From assembly GCA_034359265.1 (NCBI GenBank), contig CP136895.1, positions 46,146,001 to 46,210,000 of the forward strand: a DNA stretch of 64,000 bases, given 5' to 3'. The notes beneath the pieces are model-generated. The model was given only the letters and a program-made list of their open reading frames with translations, ran no database searches and was not told where the DNA came from. This DNA comes from Canna indica (lineage: Eukaryota; Streptophyta; Magnoliopsida; Zingiberales; Cannaceae). Position numbers and translations under genes: made by a program. The first letter of the stretch is position 1, and every line of letters begins with the position of its first letter. Below are positions 1 to 10,779 of this stretch, piece by piece.

Positions 1-950
1 GTTAATATTTGATAACTTAGGCAATTTCATATATTGATTGGATGAAATTTGCTCTAGGTTAGAATCTTCATATATTAGAGAACTCATTTTCTATAGTTGG
101 CAAACATGTCTTGAATGCATATATCACATGAGTCTAGGTTGTTACACTTGGTATCACATGAAGACTCATAACTAAATGAACAATGTGATCACTAGATTAG
201 TTCATGAGACTCAAATTGAAAATAATTGACCTAAGTCAATAATTTGACTTAGAAATCTCCTTTTAGGTTTAAATTTTCACAAACATATTTGAATTCACTC
301 ATGTTAGATGTCCAAGTGTCTAAGTTAGAGAAAACATGAGTAGATAGCCAAGTTTGATTCTTAGCACTTTCATGATTTCAAGCATATTTTGATTAAAATC
401 GTGCTAAGCTCATAACTTGACTAAACGATATTATTTCACTCCAAACTTGAAAAACAAGTGTTAAATGATCATATCTTGATATCTAGGAAATTTGAGCAAA
501 ATCTGAAATCGGTGGATAAACAACTCATATTTACAAAAATGTCACTGATCTTGTAGAATTTTTAGAAAATTGTAGAAATATCCTTTTTGAGTGATTCTTG
601 ATTTTTTGGAACCCTAATAGGGTCTAATTTGTGTAAAATAAATTTCACAAAATTTGGATGATCACACCCTCTCGAAAAATAATTTTTGTTAAGGGGTAAA
701 AACCAGGGCAGATCGAGCGGTCGATAGGCATTCAACCGCCCGATCGACCGGCGGGCGAATAATCGCCTAGATCGCCCGATTTCTCGCCCAAGTCAAATCC
801 TAGCCGTTCAATCCATTTATTTAAGCCCAAAACTAGGGCTTCCTTGCCCATTCGATCGGCTGCCCCATCCTAAGTCCTCTCTTTTCTTCCTCTAGGGTTC
901 TACCTCCTCTCCAAAACTCCCTTTTAAGATAAAAATCTTTCCTTGTCCAT
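1..950 (+). repeat. LTR-like region, 5' end outside window
   Basis: AT-rich, non-coding, and related in inverted orientation to about 50,500-52,100. For example, the block near 220-290 (a 'gaCCtAAGTCAA ... gacttag' pattern followed by 'aaacat.tttg') matches the reverse complement of 51,714-51,785. A GATCGACCG-rich stretch lies at about 705-785 and a TATTTAAG box near 817, followed by a pyrimidine-rich stretch (840-930). This order (AT-rich U3, motif array, TATA, pyrimidine-rich leader) is what an LTR promoter looks like. The family is not identified. Confidence 0.45.
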
Positions 951-1515
951 CACTCATGAAATTATAGTCAAAAACATGATTTTTCTCATCTTTTACTCTC
1001 AATGTACCTTGTTTCATACACAAAAATATGATTCATGCTTATCTTACATGAATGATAACTTTTGTTTAGCATGTTCTCTCCAAAAACAAGTCTTCTTCCA
1101 ACAAAAATCAAATATTTCATGCCTTCTTCAAATGATTCATCATTTGCTCTTTGATAGAATTTTATTTTGATCAAAAATCATTAGTCAAGAATTTTCTTGT
1201 TTGCTTTCATGAGTGTTTTCACAAATTTAAACTTATGTCTTCTTAAAAGAATCTTATTTTGGTCAAAAACAAAAATGCTTTCTATTTTTCTCTAGTCAAA
1301 GCATTTTATTTTGATCTCTTTATTTGTGGATCGTCTTGTCTAATCATCTTTTATTTTATTTTGTTTTCATTCATCTTGAGATTTAATGAGAAATTTTTTT
1401 TCTTGGATTCATGTCAATCTTCAAAACATTTTTAGCTTTCTTTCACTTGAGCTAAGAGCATGCATCTTTCATTTAAAAATAATTATCTAAACCATTTTCA
1501 AAATTGTCTTGCAGC
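951..1515. other. AT-rich leader with no gene
   Basis: T-rich sequence with repeated TTTTGATC/TTGGTCAAAA-like words and no supported coding potential. It ends in TTGTCTTGCAG just before the ATG at 1516, which resembles a 3' splice site, so it could be an intron or leader of the retroelement gene that follows. Confidence 0.35.
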
Positions 1516-2721
1516 ATGGCACCTAAAACCAAACTCCCATCCTTACCTAATAATCTTCTGACCCAATTAGAAAAGAAACAAGCCTCTAAGTTTGTAGAAA
1601 GAGCCATCCTGTAAACACGGCCTGTTATTGTAGATGACTTAGAATGATTTGATATCCGAGGGAAACTTGCTAGCATAGGATGGGTAGAGTTCTTAGGAAA
1701 ATAGGTACCGGTATGCCCCATCCTAGTGAAAGCCTTCTTCTCTAACCTAGTAATAGAAAAGGCAAAACTTGGTAATGACTTAGTTCTACGATTTGAAATT
1801 TTAGGAAAATCCATAGTCATAACCAAATCCCTCATTAGAGATGCTTTTAGGTTCCCTCTATTAGGAGCATGAATTTATAAGATGTCCACCCACCGTTTTC
1901 ATGAGGAGCATCGTCCTCAAGAAATTGTATCTGCTATATGCCCTGAAGATCATGAGGGAGTGATCCCTACCTAAAGCATCAAGCTTTCACCCATTACTAG
2001 GATTGTGCACCTCATCATTGCACATAATATTCTTCCTAGAGCAGGACACTACGATGAGGTCACCACCATGAGTTCTAGGGTACTTTTCTGTGCCATGTCT
2101 AGTATCCTTATAGATGTCCCTGACCTCATGCTTAGATATATAGCTGAAGTCCATTCATCCAAAAAACAAGCCTTACCATATGCATCAATGATCTCTCATT
2201 TCATATATGAGGCTGGGGTTAATAGATCTAGGTTTGAGATAGAGCCTATTCCTAAACCCATAGATTCTTCCTCCCTTAGTCGCATGAAGATTCTTGAACA
2301 TCAGCGCGGCAAAAGAACCCGAGGAGATCCTGTGGAACAGGCTGAGGATGAGATAGAGATGGAGGAAGGTGAAGCTACTGGAGGATCATCATTCGGCCCC
2401 TCCTGTGCGAGTCAAAGTGATCTGGAGCATCGCTTTGCTTAGTTTCAGATTAATCAGATGGAATGGAACAAAACATCATCAGCTCACATGCAAGTGATCG
2501 ACTGTCAGATGGACGAGTTTGGGACCATGATCGGTGAACATGGCCGTCGCATCGACAAGTATGGTCAACGTGTTGACCAATATGGTCAACGTATTGACCA
2601 GTATGGTCAGCAAATAGATGAGTACGATCGTCGAGTTGATGAAATGTATGGGAGAGTGGATGAGATGTGGCAGTATTATCAGTCGCATCTACCACCTCAT
2701 CCACCACCTGAGGACGAATAA
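1516..2721 (+). pseudogene. Decayed plant retroelement ORF (putative plant transposon protein)
   Basis: A single reading frame of about 402 codons runs from ATG 1516 to TAA 2721. It contains six in-frame stops (1612, 1645, 1702, 1870, 1972, 2440) and no frameshift. The middle part, with LHLIIAHNILPRAGHYDEVT (from about 2011), is characteristic of the 'putative plant transposon protein' family found in non-autonomous plant LTR elements. An acidic stretch (about 2326-2400) is followed by a C-terminal coiled-coil repeat. No protease, reverse transcriptase or integrase follows; the sequence runs directly to a polypurine tract and an LTR. The biochemical role of the family is unknown. The copy is certainly non-functional as a full protein. 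Confidence 0.7.
2545..2670 (+). repeat. Six 21-bp repeats coding heptads
   Basis: Six consecutive 21-bp units encode the heptads RRIDKYG, QRVDQYG, QRIDQYG, QQIDEYD, RRVDEMY and GRVDEMW. The regular I/V and Y/M spacing fits a coiled coil. They lie at the C-terminus of the pseudogene above. Confidence 0.75.
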
Positions 2722-3148
2722 TCCTCCTTGATGTATTGATATATTAACATTAGTGATGACTGATGTATTGGATGTATAGGTATTTTTCATCCTATGAACA
2801 TGTCTTTGATTAACTATGTGATGTATTGACACTTTCATCTTTATGAACATGTGTTTAGTTAACCTTGTGTTGATTAGTAATGTTCATCTTTGCTATGCTT
2901 GTTATATTTGTTTTTTTTATGGATGACAAAAGGGGGAGAGTACATGGATATATGCTTATCGATAGGGGGAGTAAATATATTGATAAGGGAAGTAGTAAAA
3001 TTAAATACATTCATGACAAAGTATCACACAAAATGATAAAAGAGAATTTAGAAGATACATCCATATAGATAGGGGGAGCTTAAATTGATTAACATTGCTT
3101 TATTTCCTTAATGCTTCCTTGTATCTTAATATTAATCGTCATTGGTTT

Positions 3149-3171
3149 GTCATCATCAAAAAGGGGGAGAT
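3149..3171 (+). other. Polypurine tract of the upstream element
   Basis: Ends in AAAAAGGGGGAGAT immediately before an LTR that begins TGTTAGC. The same stretch occurs on the minus strand at 43,608-43,630, next to the Copia 3' LTR. Extra AGGGGGAG motifs lie upstream (about 2931, 2966, 3070). Confidence 0.75.
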
Positions 3172-4239
3172 TGTTAGCTGAAGGGCTCTTCCTTCATGCT
3201 ATATTTCCTCATAATTATTTTGATGATAACAAACCCATTTAAAAAGTGTTTAAGCATGAAAATTATAGGATCGATAAAAGATTCGTCAAGTCTATCGTAT
3301 CTTGATCAATCCTCAAAACAGGACAACGTGTGCATCAAAAATGTGTTAGGTAGCATGGACAATCCTTCAATCATAAAGCACATTGAAGAACGAAGCCGGA
3401 AATCGAGCGCAAAATAAAAAATCCAAGCTAGAAAAATTTCCAGCTCTGTTTCGGTTGACCGAATGGAGTAAAAGCATTGGCAGCAGCCAATTCGGTCGAC
3501 CGATTGGTCGACCGAATGTTGCCAAAAACTAGCAGTAGCCATTCGATCGACCGAAGTTGGTGAAATCATATGGCTATCGCTTCGTCGGTCGACCGACTGT
3601 TGCCAAAAATTGGCAGAAAGTTCATCGGTTGGCCGACTGATCGACCGAATGACTTAGCACGAGCGGCTTCACAGAGTCGGTCGACCGCGCCAAATCTTGC
3701 AACAATCGGTCGACCCATCGATCGGGTATGAACATGTCTTCGGTCTGCTTATAGAAGCTGGCTTCGGTCGGCCGACTGGTCGATCGGGTATGAAGTAGTC
3801 ATTTTCCTAATGAACGGTTGACCCGTCGGTCGACCAATCAGAGGAAAAATATTACAGTGAGCCAACGGTCGAATGGCCGGTCGACCAATGCTTCGACCGG
3901 GCATCTGTAATAGTCGAAAATAATCTCATTGATGCCCTATTTCAGCCAGACCTGTATATACTCCCTTCTAATCTTTTTACTCAATTTTTTCTCCCTCAAA
4001 TCTTTGATGATAAAAGGTTCAAAAGAGTGATCAAATTGCATCTTCCAAATCTTCAAAGCGCCAAGTGTTCGTCTGCTAAGTCTTGATCCCTTGCTGCCAA
4101 AAGTGTTATACTACAAAGGGTTGATCAAGCTGATTAGGCGCGTGAAGAAGAAGCGTCCAATAGTGATAAGAATTTAATTCCTCTTCTTATAATAAGCTTT
4201 TGTTTATTCTATCTTTCAACTCTTGTATTTGCGTCTGTA
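3172..4239 (+). repeat. Copia-type LTR, left part
   Basis: Begins TGTTAGCTGAAGGG after the polypurine tract. It carries a dense array of GGTCGACC/CGATCGACCGA motifs (about 3447-3902) and then a TATATA box (3955-3960). It is interrupted at 4240 by a CACTA transposon and resumes at 11,122. Confidence 0.7.
4237..4239. other. CACTA target duplication GTA (left)
   Basis: GTA precedes the CACTA terminus and is repeated at 11,122-11,124. A 3-bp duplication is diagnostic of CACTA insertion. Confidence 0.75.
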
Positions 4240-4254
4240 CACTACTAGAAATTG

Positions 4255-4545
4255 AGTCTTCAGCAACGGCTATCAGCAACGGCCGCTCAAGCCGTTGCTA
4301 TTTGCAACGGCATTCTTACGGCCGCCCGAGCCGTTGCAGATATGTTGTATCTGCAACGGCGTTCTAACGGACACGCGAGCCGTTGCGGATTATTTTAATT
4401 ATCCGCAACGGCTTTCTAACGGACAAGTGAGCCGTTGTTGATGATAACTTATTAGCAACGGCTTTCTAACAGACAAGTGAGCCGTTGCTGATGATAACTT
4501 ATTAGCAACGGCTTTCTAACGGGCGAGTGAGCCGTTGCTCATAAG
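4255..4545. repeat. 5' subterminal repeats of CACTA
   Basis: Many copies of AGCAACGGC and its complement GCCGTTGCT, arranged as short palindromes. A unit of about 66 bp (containing GATGATAACTTATTAGCAAC) is repeated near 4438-4535. In En/Spm elements such repeats bind the TNPA-type protein. Confidence 0.8.
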
Positions 4546-4554
4546 TTTATATAG

Positions 4555-4830
4555 GGCACGCGGTCGCGCCCGACCCTTCTTCCTCCCGCTGCTGCCGCCG
4601 CCGCCTCCTGCTCCCGCCTCTCGCCGCCGCTGCCGACGCCGACGACGCCTCTTCCTCCTCCCGCTGCTACCGACATTGTCAGGCATACCTCGCCGGCCAG
4701 CCGTCTCTTCCCATTGCGGCCGGCGGGAAATCCGACCGAAACCCTAAAAATAGGGTTTCGGCCGGCGGCGGTCGGCCGATGGCCGCCGCCGGACAGTGTG
4801 TCCGGCCACTGTACGCCGGCGCCGGAATTT
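4555..4830. promoter_or_regulatory. GC-rich CACTA leader or promoter region
   Basis: Strongly GC-rich with CCGCCGCC and GGCCGGCGG runs, unlike the AT-rich flanks. It lies between the subterminal repeats and the transposase gene, where CACTA promoters and leader exons usually sit. A proline/arginine-rich open frame here is a composition effect. Confidence 0.4.
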
Positions 4831-5173
4831 GTAGATTAATATATATTTTTTAATTGTTTTTTAATTGTTAATTAATTAATTAATTAATTATTTAGATTAA
4901 TTGTTTAATTTGTTAGATTAATTATTAGGACGCGCGCCGGAATCGTCCAATATGGACTTGAACTGTCTCGAAATATTTAGAAAATAATCATCCATCCGAC
5001 GAGTTGATATGTTTCACGTACGCATCGACGAGTTGGATATGATTTAGCAAAACCTTAGATCCGTTCGGGGATTGTATGTTCGTGTAAAAGAAGTAGATGA
5101 TCTTTTATACGACGTACAATTCTTGAATTGTCCCTGATTGGACAATTTGGGAATATAGTTATTTGTACTGCAC

Positions 5174-5335
5174 TTACGTTTTTATTTTAACTGTTAACTA
5201 ATTATTCTAAATTTCGGCAACATCTCTCTTGTTCTCCGATACGCGCCCAGATGATATGCGTATTCGGAGAACTGTAGGGAGATGCTGCCGAAATTTAGAA
5301 TGAAGTTAACGGTTAAAATAAGTACTTAGTGCAAT
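5174..5335. repeat. Long imperfect inverted repeat
   Basis: The arms are about 5174-5250 and 5255-5335 with almost no loop. Matching blocks include TTCTAAATTTCGGCA with its complement TGCCGAAATTTAGAA, GTTCTCCGATACG with CGTATTCGGAGAAC, and TTTTAACTGTTAAC with GTTAACGGTTAAAA. Transcribed, it would form a hairpin of about 75 bp upstream of the TNP2 frame. Confidence 0.8.
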
Positions 5336-5397
5336 ATAAATAACATAAATCTCGAATGGAATAGGACAATCTCACCTAAAGACATTAACCAAAGAAA

Positions 5398-8300
5398 TTG
5401 TCATTGATTGATAGAATCATGTCGGCTGATCGAAGTTGGATGTACCGACATCTTGATCGTGGAGCTTTAACGAATGAGTTTCGATTAGGCGTAACGTACT
5501 TCCTAAATTTTGCCTATTCGAATCGGAATTTCGTTAGCATCGGTGATCAAATCCGATGTCCGTGTCGCATTTGTTCGAATGGATGATTTTTGGATCGGGA
5601 GACTGTCACTCTGCATCTATATAGCAAAGGATTTGCACCAAGATATTTTCTATGGACTTGTCACGGGGAGTCACGCGAAGTCGGGACGTCGAGCAATCCT
5701 GTCGTTCAGACATATGGTGAATCTTCCTCTGCTGGTGCTTCTTCATCCAGTCAATCTATAGAACTATGATACTTGATAGTCTTGGGGGTCAATTCCACCT
5801 GAATGATAATGTTGATCGGCCAGTTCTTCAGACATCAGTCCCACCAGATACTACAGCGGTTGATATCACAGAAGTACAAACTGCGGTAGAGATTGAATTA
5901 CCGAATACAGAAGTTGCAGAATTTTACGAGATGTTCAAAGCTGCCGATGAACCTTTGTATGAGAATTGTCCTAAATACACTAGGTTTTCAGCAATGACAC
6001 AGCTCTTAAACATCAAGGCCGATTGTAATATCAGCGGAGTTGCGTATGATCGGATTGCTGGATTGATTAATGGAATGCTGCCTACTGATAACAAGTTTGA
6101 GCCAACTTTTTATAAGACTAAAAAGCTAATGAGAAAATTGGGGCTTGGGTACAAAAAAATACACGCGTGCCAAAATAACTGCATTTTATATTATAAAGAA
6201 AATGTGCAGTTGGATAAATGCCCTGTATGTCAACATCCTCGTTACAAGGAGAAGAAATCGGTCCGACAGAAAAATATCCCGTTTAAGGTGCTTCGGTATT
6301 TTCCACTAACACCGCGCGAGACTTCAAAGATTATTCATGTCGGAAAAGACAGCCCCCTACATAAGTTGGCATGCAAGAAGTCGTGATGATACAGTAATGA
6401 CTCATCCATCTGACAGTGAAGCATGGAAACATTTGGATACATGTTATCCTTCATTTGCTAGGGATACTAGAAATATCATATTGGGATTGTGCACAGATGG
6501 TTTTAATCTGTTTGGATATTCTGCAACTCCTTATTAGTTTGGCCAGTGCTGCTGACAGTTTATAATTTGCCACCGTCAATGTGCATGAAAGATGAATTTA
6601 TTTATCTTTCGATGATTATTCCGGGTCCTAAGGGTCCGCGAAAAGAAATTGACATATTTCTCAGACCCTTGATAGATGAATTGAAAACATTGTGGACTGA
6701 GGGAGCTGTCACTTATGATTGTCATCGAAAGCAAAACTTCAATTTAAAGGCCGCGGTCTTGTGGACAATCAATGATTTCCCGGCGTACGGCATGTTGTCA
6801 GGTTGGAGCACTCACAGCTGACTCTCTTGTCCATATTGTATGGAACACTCTAAATCAATCAGTCTTTAGAACGGACGAAAAATCACATTCTTTGATTGTC
6901 ATCGTTGATTCCTACCGGTTAATCATCAGTATCGAAGGAATCGTAATAAATTTACTAAGGGCAGAGTCGAAAGAGATGGGCCACCACCGATGTTGTCTGG
7001 TGAACAAATGTTAGCACGTGTTTCAGCACTTCCAGATATAGTATTTGGTCGCAATGAAAGAGTGTCAGGTTTTGGCCAAACACATAACTGGGTGAAAAAA
7101 AGTATCTTTTGGGAATTGCCCTATTGGAGTTCATTATTGATTCGACATAATTTAGATGTCATGCACATTGAAAAAAATATGTTTGATAATATTTTCAACA
7201 CTTTGATGGATATTTCCGAAAAAACTAAAGATAATGTCAAAGCCCGACATGATATGAAAATACTTTGTAAAAGACCAGAGTTGGAGTTACAAGAGGTCAA
7301 CGGACGATATCTGAAACCGAATGCCCTATATGTGTTAAATATACAACAGATCAAAGATGTTTGTCAATGGGTAAAAGAACTCAGATTACCCGATGGATAT
7401 GCTTCAAATTTATCTCGATGTGTGAACGTCGATGATTGCAAAATATCAGGGATGAAGAGCCATGATTGTCATGTATTCATGCAGAGATTACTTCCGATCA
7501 CATTTCGAGATCTTCTACCTGATAATATTTGGGGTCCGTTGACTGAATTAAGTATGTTTTTTAGAAACATCTGTGCAAATGTCCTTCGAGTCGAAGATAT
7601 GTCAACACTTGAAAATAATATTGTTGAAATCATATACAAGCTGGAGCAGTTTTTCCCTCCTGCATTTTTTGACTCGATGGAGCATCTACCGATACACTTG
7701 GCATACGAGGCACGAGTTGGTGGCCCCGTTCAATATCAGTGGATGTACTTATTTGAAAGATACATGAATCGTCTAAAGAAAAAAGTAAAGAACACCGCAG
7801 TTGTTGAAGGATCAATATCTGAATCGTATATCATCCAAGAAATTTCAACATTCTGCTCATTTTACTTTGAATCGACAGTACAGACAAGATTTGATCGTCT
7901 TCCACGTAACGACGACGGGGGTGTTCGACATTCAGATGGACGTTTAAATATATTTTGTCACTCTAGTCGTGCTTTTGGTTCTCGTCCATCTCGACACTTA
8001 AGCGATGAAGAGTATCATTTGGCACACTTGTATGTATTACTCAATTGTCCAGAGAGTGAACAATTCATTGAAATATTTGACATTGAGATGGTGCAAAAAT
8101 ACTCTATTCACAACGATGAAGAATTAGAGAGATTACGGAATCATGATTTCCCTACTTGGATTCAGACTTACAGCAAAGATCACAGAGCTGAAATAGATGA
8201 AAGAATATTTGAGTTTGTTAGTGGACCGTCGCGAGTTGTGTCGTGCTATAGCGAATATTTTGTTAATGGATATAAATTTCACACGGTTGAATATTCATTT

Positions 8301-8891
8301 ACAAAGAAGACGATGAATGCTGGGGTCTGCGAGAAAGGGACAACCTATGTTGAATGTGATATGGATTTTTATGGACTGGTGGAAGAAGTGATAGAGTTGC
8401 ACTACTTCGGCTTAAAATCAGTGATCCTATTTAGATGTCATTGGTTTGATACAACAGAAATGGGCATGAAAGTTCATCCAAAATACAAACTTGTTGAGGT
8501 TAATTACAAATCAAAATTGGCAGCAAATGAACCTTTTATATTGGCATCACAAGCCGAACAAGTATATTACGCGAAGTATCCTGCTTGAAATAAAGATAGA
8601 GCAGATTGGCGTGTAGTCTGTAAGACAAAAGGTAGAGGAAAAATTGATCCGATAGTAGGAGAAAATGAGCTGATACTTGATATGACACATGGTTTCTATC
8701 AAGAAGATGATCCTCCAGCTGTAGATCGTATTATTCCAATACTCAAGGATGCAGACACAACGTCAATTCAATTAGAAGTTGAATATGCTGATGATGACGA
8801 TCATGAAATTGAGGAAGCTGGAGATGAAGAAGATGAAGAAGAGGAAGAAGAGGAAGAATTCGAAGACTATTATTCAGATGATGAGGAATAA
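5398..8891 (+). pseudogene. TNP2-like CACTA transposase, broken
   Basis: Fragments of one CACTA transposase lie in order. The N-terminal transposase-associated domain begins at 5398 (DRSWMYRH, then CPCRICSNG). An in-frame TGA follows at 5584. A frameshift comes near 5764, then a C-x2-C zinc-like segment (DKCPVCQHPRY, about 6211), another frameshift near 6380 and a stop at 6535. The Transposase_21 core follows (IIPGPKGPRKEIDIFLRPLI, then WTINDFPAYG, about 6620-6800). The long open part 6990-8588 contains LDVMHIEKNMF, a DUF4218-type region (about 7465-7870) and a DUF4216-type C-terminus (FYGLVEEVIELHY). A TGA at 8586-8588 interrupts it, and the same frame continues to an acidic tail ending at 8891. 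Some segments could be exons, but the stops make it a pseudogene. The protein would cut and join transposon ends. Confidence 0.85.
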
Positions 8892-8966
8892 TTGTAAAGT
8901 ATATATTTTATTAAATATATCTCTACTATTTATACAATAATCTGATTATATGTCTGTTCGACAGAT

Positions 8967-10461
8967 ATGTCTGGTCGTGGTTATCGACGCAGGAGAGCTT
9001 CGGAGTCTCCGATCGGTGAGACTCCAGCACTTAGTCATGCTGCTGATCCTCCTGTTGCTGATCCTCATACCGATGATACTGCCGAGGCTAGTACATCCAG
9101 ACGCAGGCGGCCACGCGGGCCGAACAGGTGGCAGCCTCCACCAGCCACAGAGTCACGTAGATTGATTAGCATGATTGGGGAGCGGTAATATATCATGAAT
9201 TATGAATCATTACAAATTCATTATATCATAATATAATATTAAAATTTATTTTTGTTGTGTAGGTTCGAGCAAGAAGAAGTGCCGAGGAGCATTTCTTCTA
9301 CTATTCGACGACACATGCACGGGGCATGGCCTACGTGGTCTCACGTGCCTAGCGAGCACGTCGACATGTTATGGCGCGAGTTTGAGGCACGTATTATTAT
9401 TTTTTTTACATGCATGATGATTAATATTGGTACTGATATTATTATTTTGTAGGCTCGCTATACATGGGCCGAGGACCAAAGGCCCTTCATTTACGCTGCC
9501 TGGGAGGCTATTTCTCGGGCAAGGTACAACGGGCAGCTGGGGCAGGCTCGGTCCCAGGCGATGGCCCGAGCTGGGACCACTAACATCGCGGAGACTCGGG
9601 GATACGGCCCCGATTGGATTACTCCGGATATATGGGACCAACTCGTGGGAATATGGTCGACGGATCGATGGCAGGAGGTTTCTCGGAATGCAGCTAGAAA
9701 TCGCATGTCGGGGGGAGCAGCGCGTCACACCGGCGGCTCTGTTGCATTTGCAGTGCACGCGAACCGTATGGTAAGTATATCTTTTAATTATATATTTTAT
9801 TTGTTACTATGTGTACTAATTAATATATTTGTTTTGTAAATGTGGACGACAGTATCGGATGATGGGACTGTCCAGCGACCCTCCCCGATGGCAGTGTTTG
9901 AGCGGACTCACCGTCGAGCACATGGGACGGGGGAGTACATCGACAACCGCGCTGCATACATTATGGTAACTATATATTTGTTTAAATTATTCATTATATA
10001 TTTATAATTTAAGTTTTATGATAAATATTAAACAAAAAATCAAACTCGAGTAGGAGACCTACAGCCAGACGGTGGTGCAGCGCGGGGGTACCCCCGAGGA
10101 CTTTGACGCAGCAACGTGGGTCGAGGCCGCAGGTGGCTGGGACCATGGCCGCGTATATGGCTTCGCAGATAGTGGTCATGTGCGAGCCGTACTAGGACCA
10201 CTTGAGGCACCGACCCCTCCGGTCGCTGGTGAGCGACCGTCCACCTCTAGATCCAGTTATGATCATAGTAGCAGAATAAGGACTCTAGAGGACACGGTCG
10301 CGCGTCAGACTGAGATAATGGAGCGCCAGAGTCAGATGATGGCGGATATACAAGCTATGCTACGCAACATGTCAGATCATCCCGAAGCAGGCATCTCTTC
10401 GGCATCATCTAATCCATCGTCCTCGAGTCAGTCCACGCCGGTGTACACTCAAGCACTCTAG
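8967..10461 (+). CDS. CACTA second gene, Transposase_24 family
   Basis: Separate gene downstream of TNP2. Exon 1 (8967-9184) starts MSGRGYRRRR and exon 2 starts at 9263 after TTGTGTAG (FEQEEVPRSISSTIRRHM). Exon 3 (9453-9770) encodes ARYTWAEDQRPF, then WDQLVGIWSTDRWQEVSRNA and RNRMSGGAARHTGGSVAF, the signature of the plant Ptta/En/Spm transposase family. Exon 4 lies at about 9853-9965 (MAVFERTHRRAHGTG). Exon 5 (10,054-10,461) ends with a coiled-coil-like and serine-rich tail. Introns are short, AT-rich and mostly GT-AG. Phase does not join cleanly at the exon 2/3 and 3/4 boundaries with the obvious sites, so a small indel or non-canonical splice is possible. The protein probably binds the subterminal repeats (TNPA-like role, inferred). 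Confidence 0.7.
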
Positions 10462-10779
10462 ACCCCGCCATATGATCCAGATCATCCTCCATCGTTATCA
10501 TGAGATTTTTTTTATATTGACTTTGTTACTGAGATATTGGACTTGTTTAATTTATTTTGTTTGGATATTGATACTTCAATTTTGCATTTGAATAGTTTTT
10601 ATACTATCGTGGATAATTATCAATATAAATATAATTGTTTTGATGTATATCTTGGTGTATTTGTGATGTGTGAATGAATGTGTGTATGAGTGTATGAGTG
10701 TGTGAGTTATGTATCAGATAATGTATCAATGTATCAATGGAAATTTTAAATTTTTTCGTTACCAGGTTCACATCATCAG
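10462..10779. other. CACTA 3' untranslated region
   Basis: AT-rich sequence with TGTGTATGAGTG-type short repeats (about 10,670-10,700) between the second gene and the 3' subterminal repeats. A related segment is found in the CACTA remnant at 21,541-21,740. No gene seen. Confidence 0.5.

Noticed and set aside
4535..4747. Proline- and arginine-rich open frame in the CACTA leader
   Set aside because: Explained by CCG/CGC-rich composition; no domain, and it sits in the promoter or leader of the transposon.
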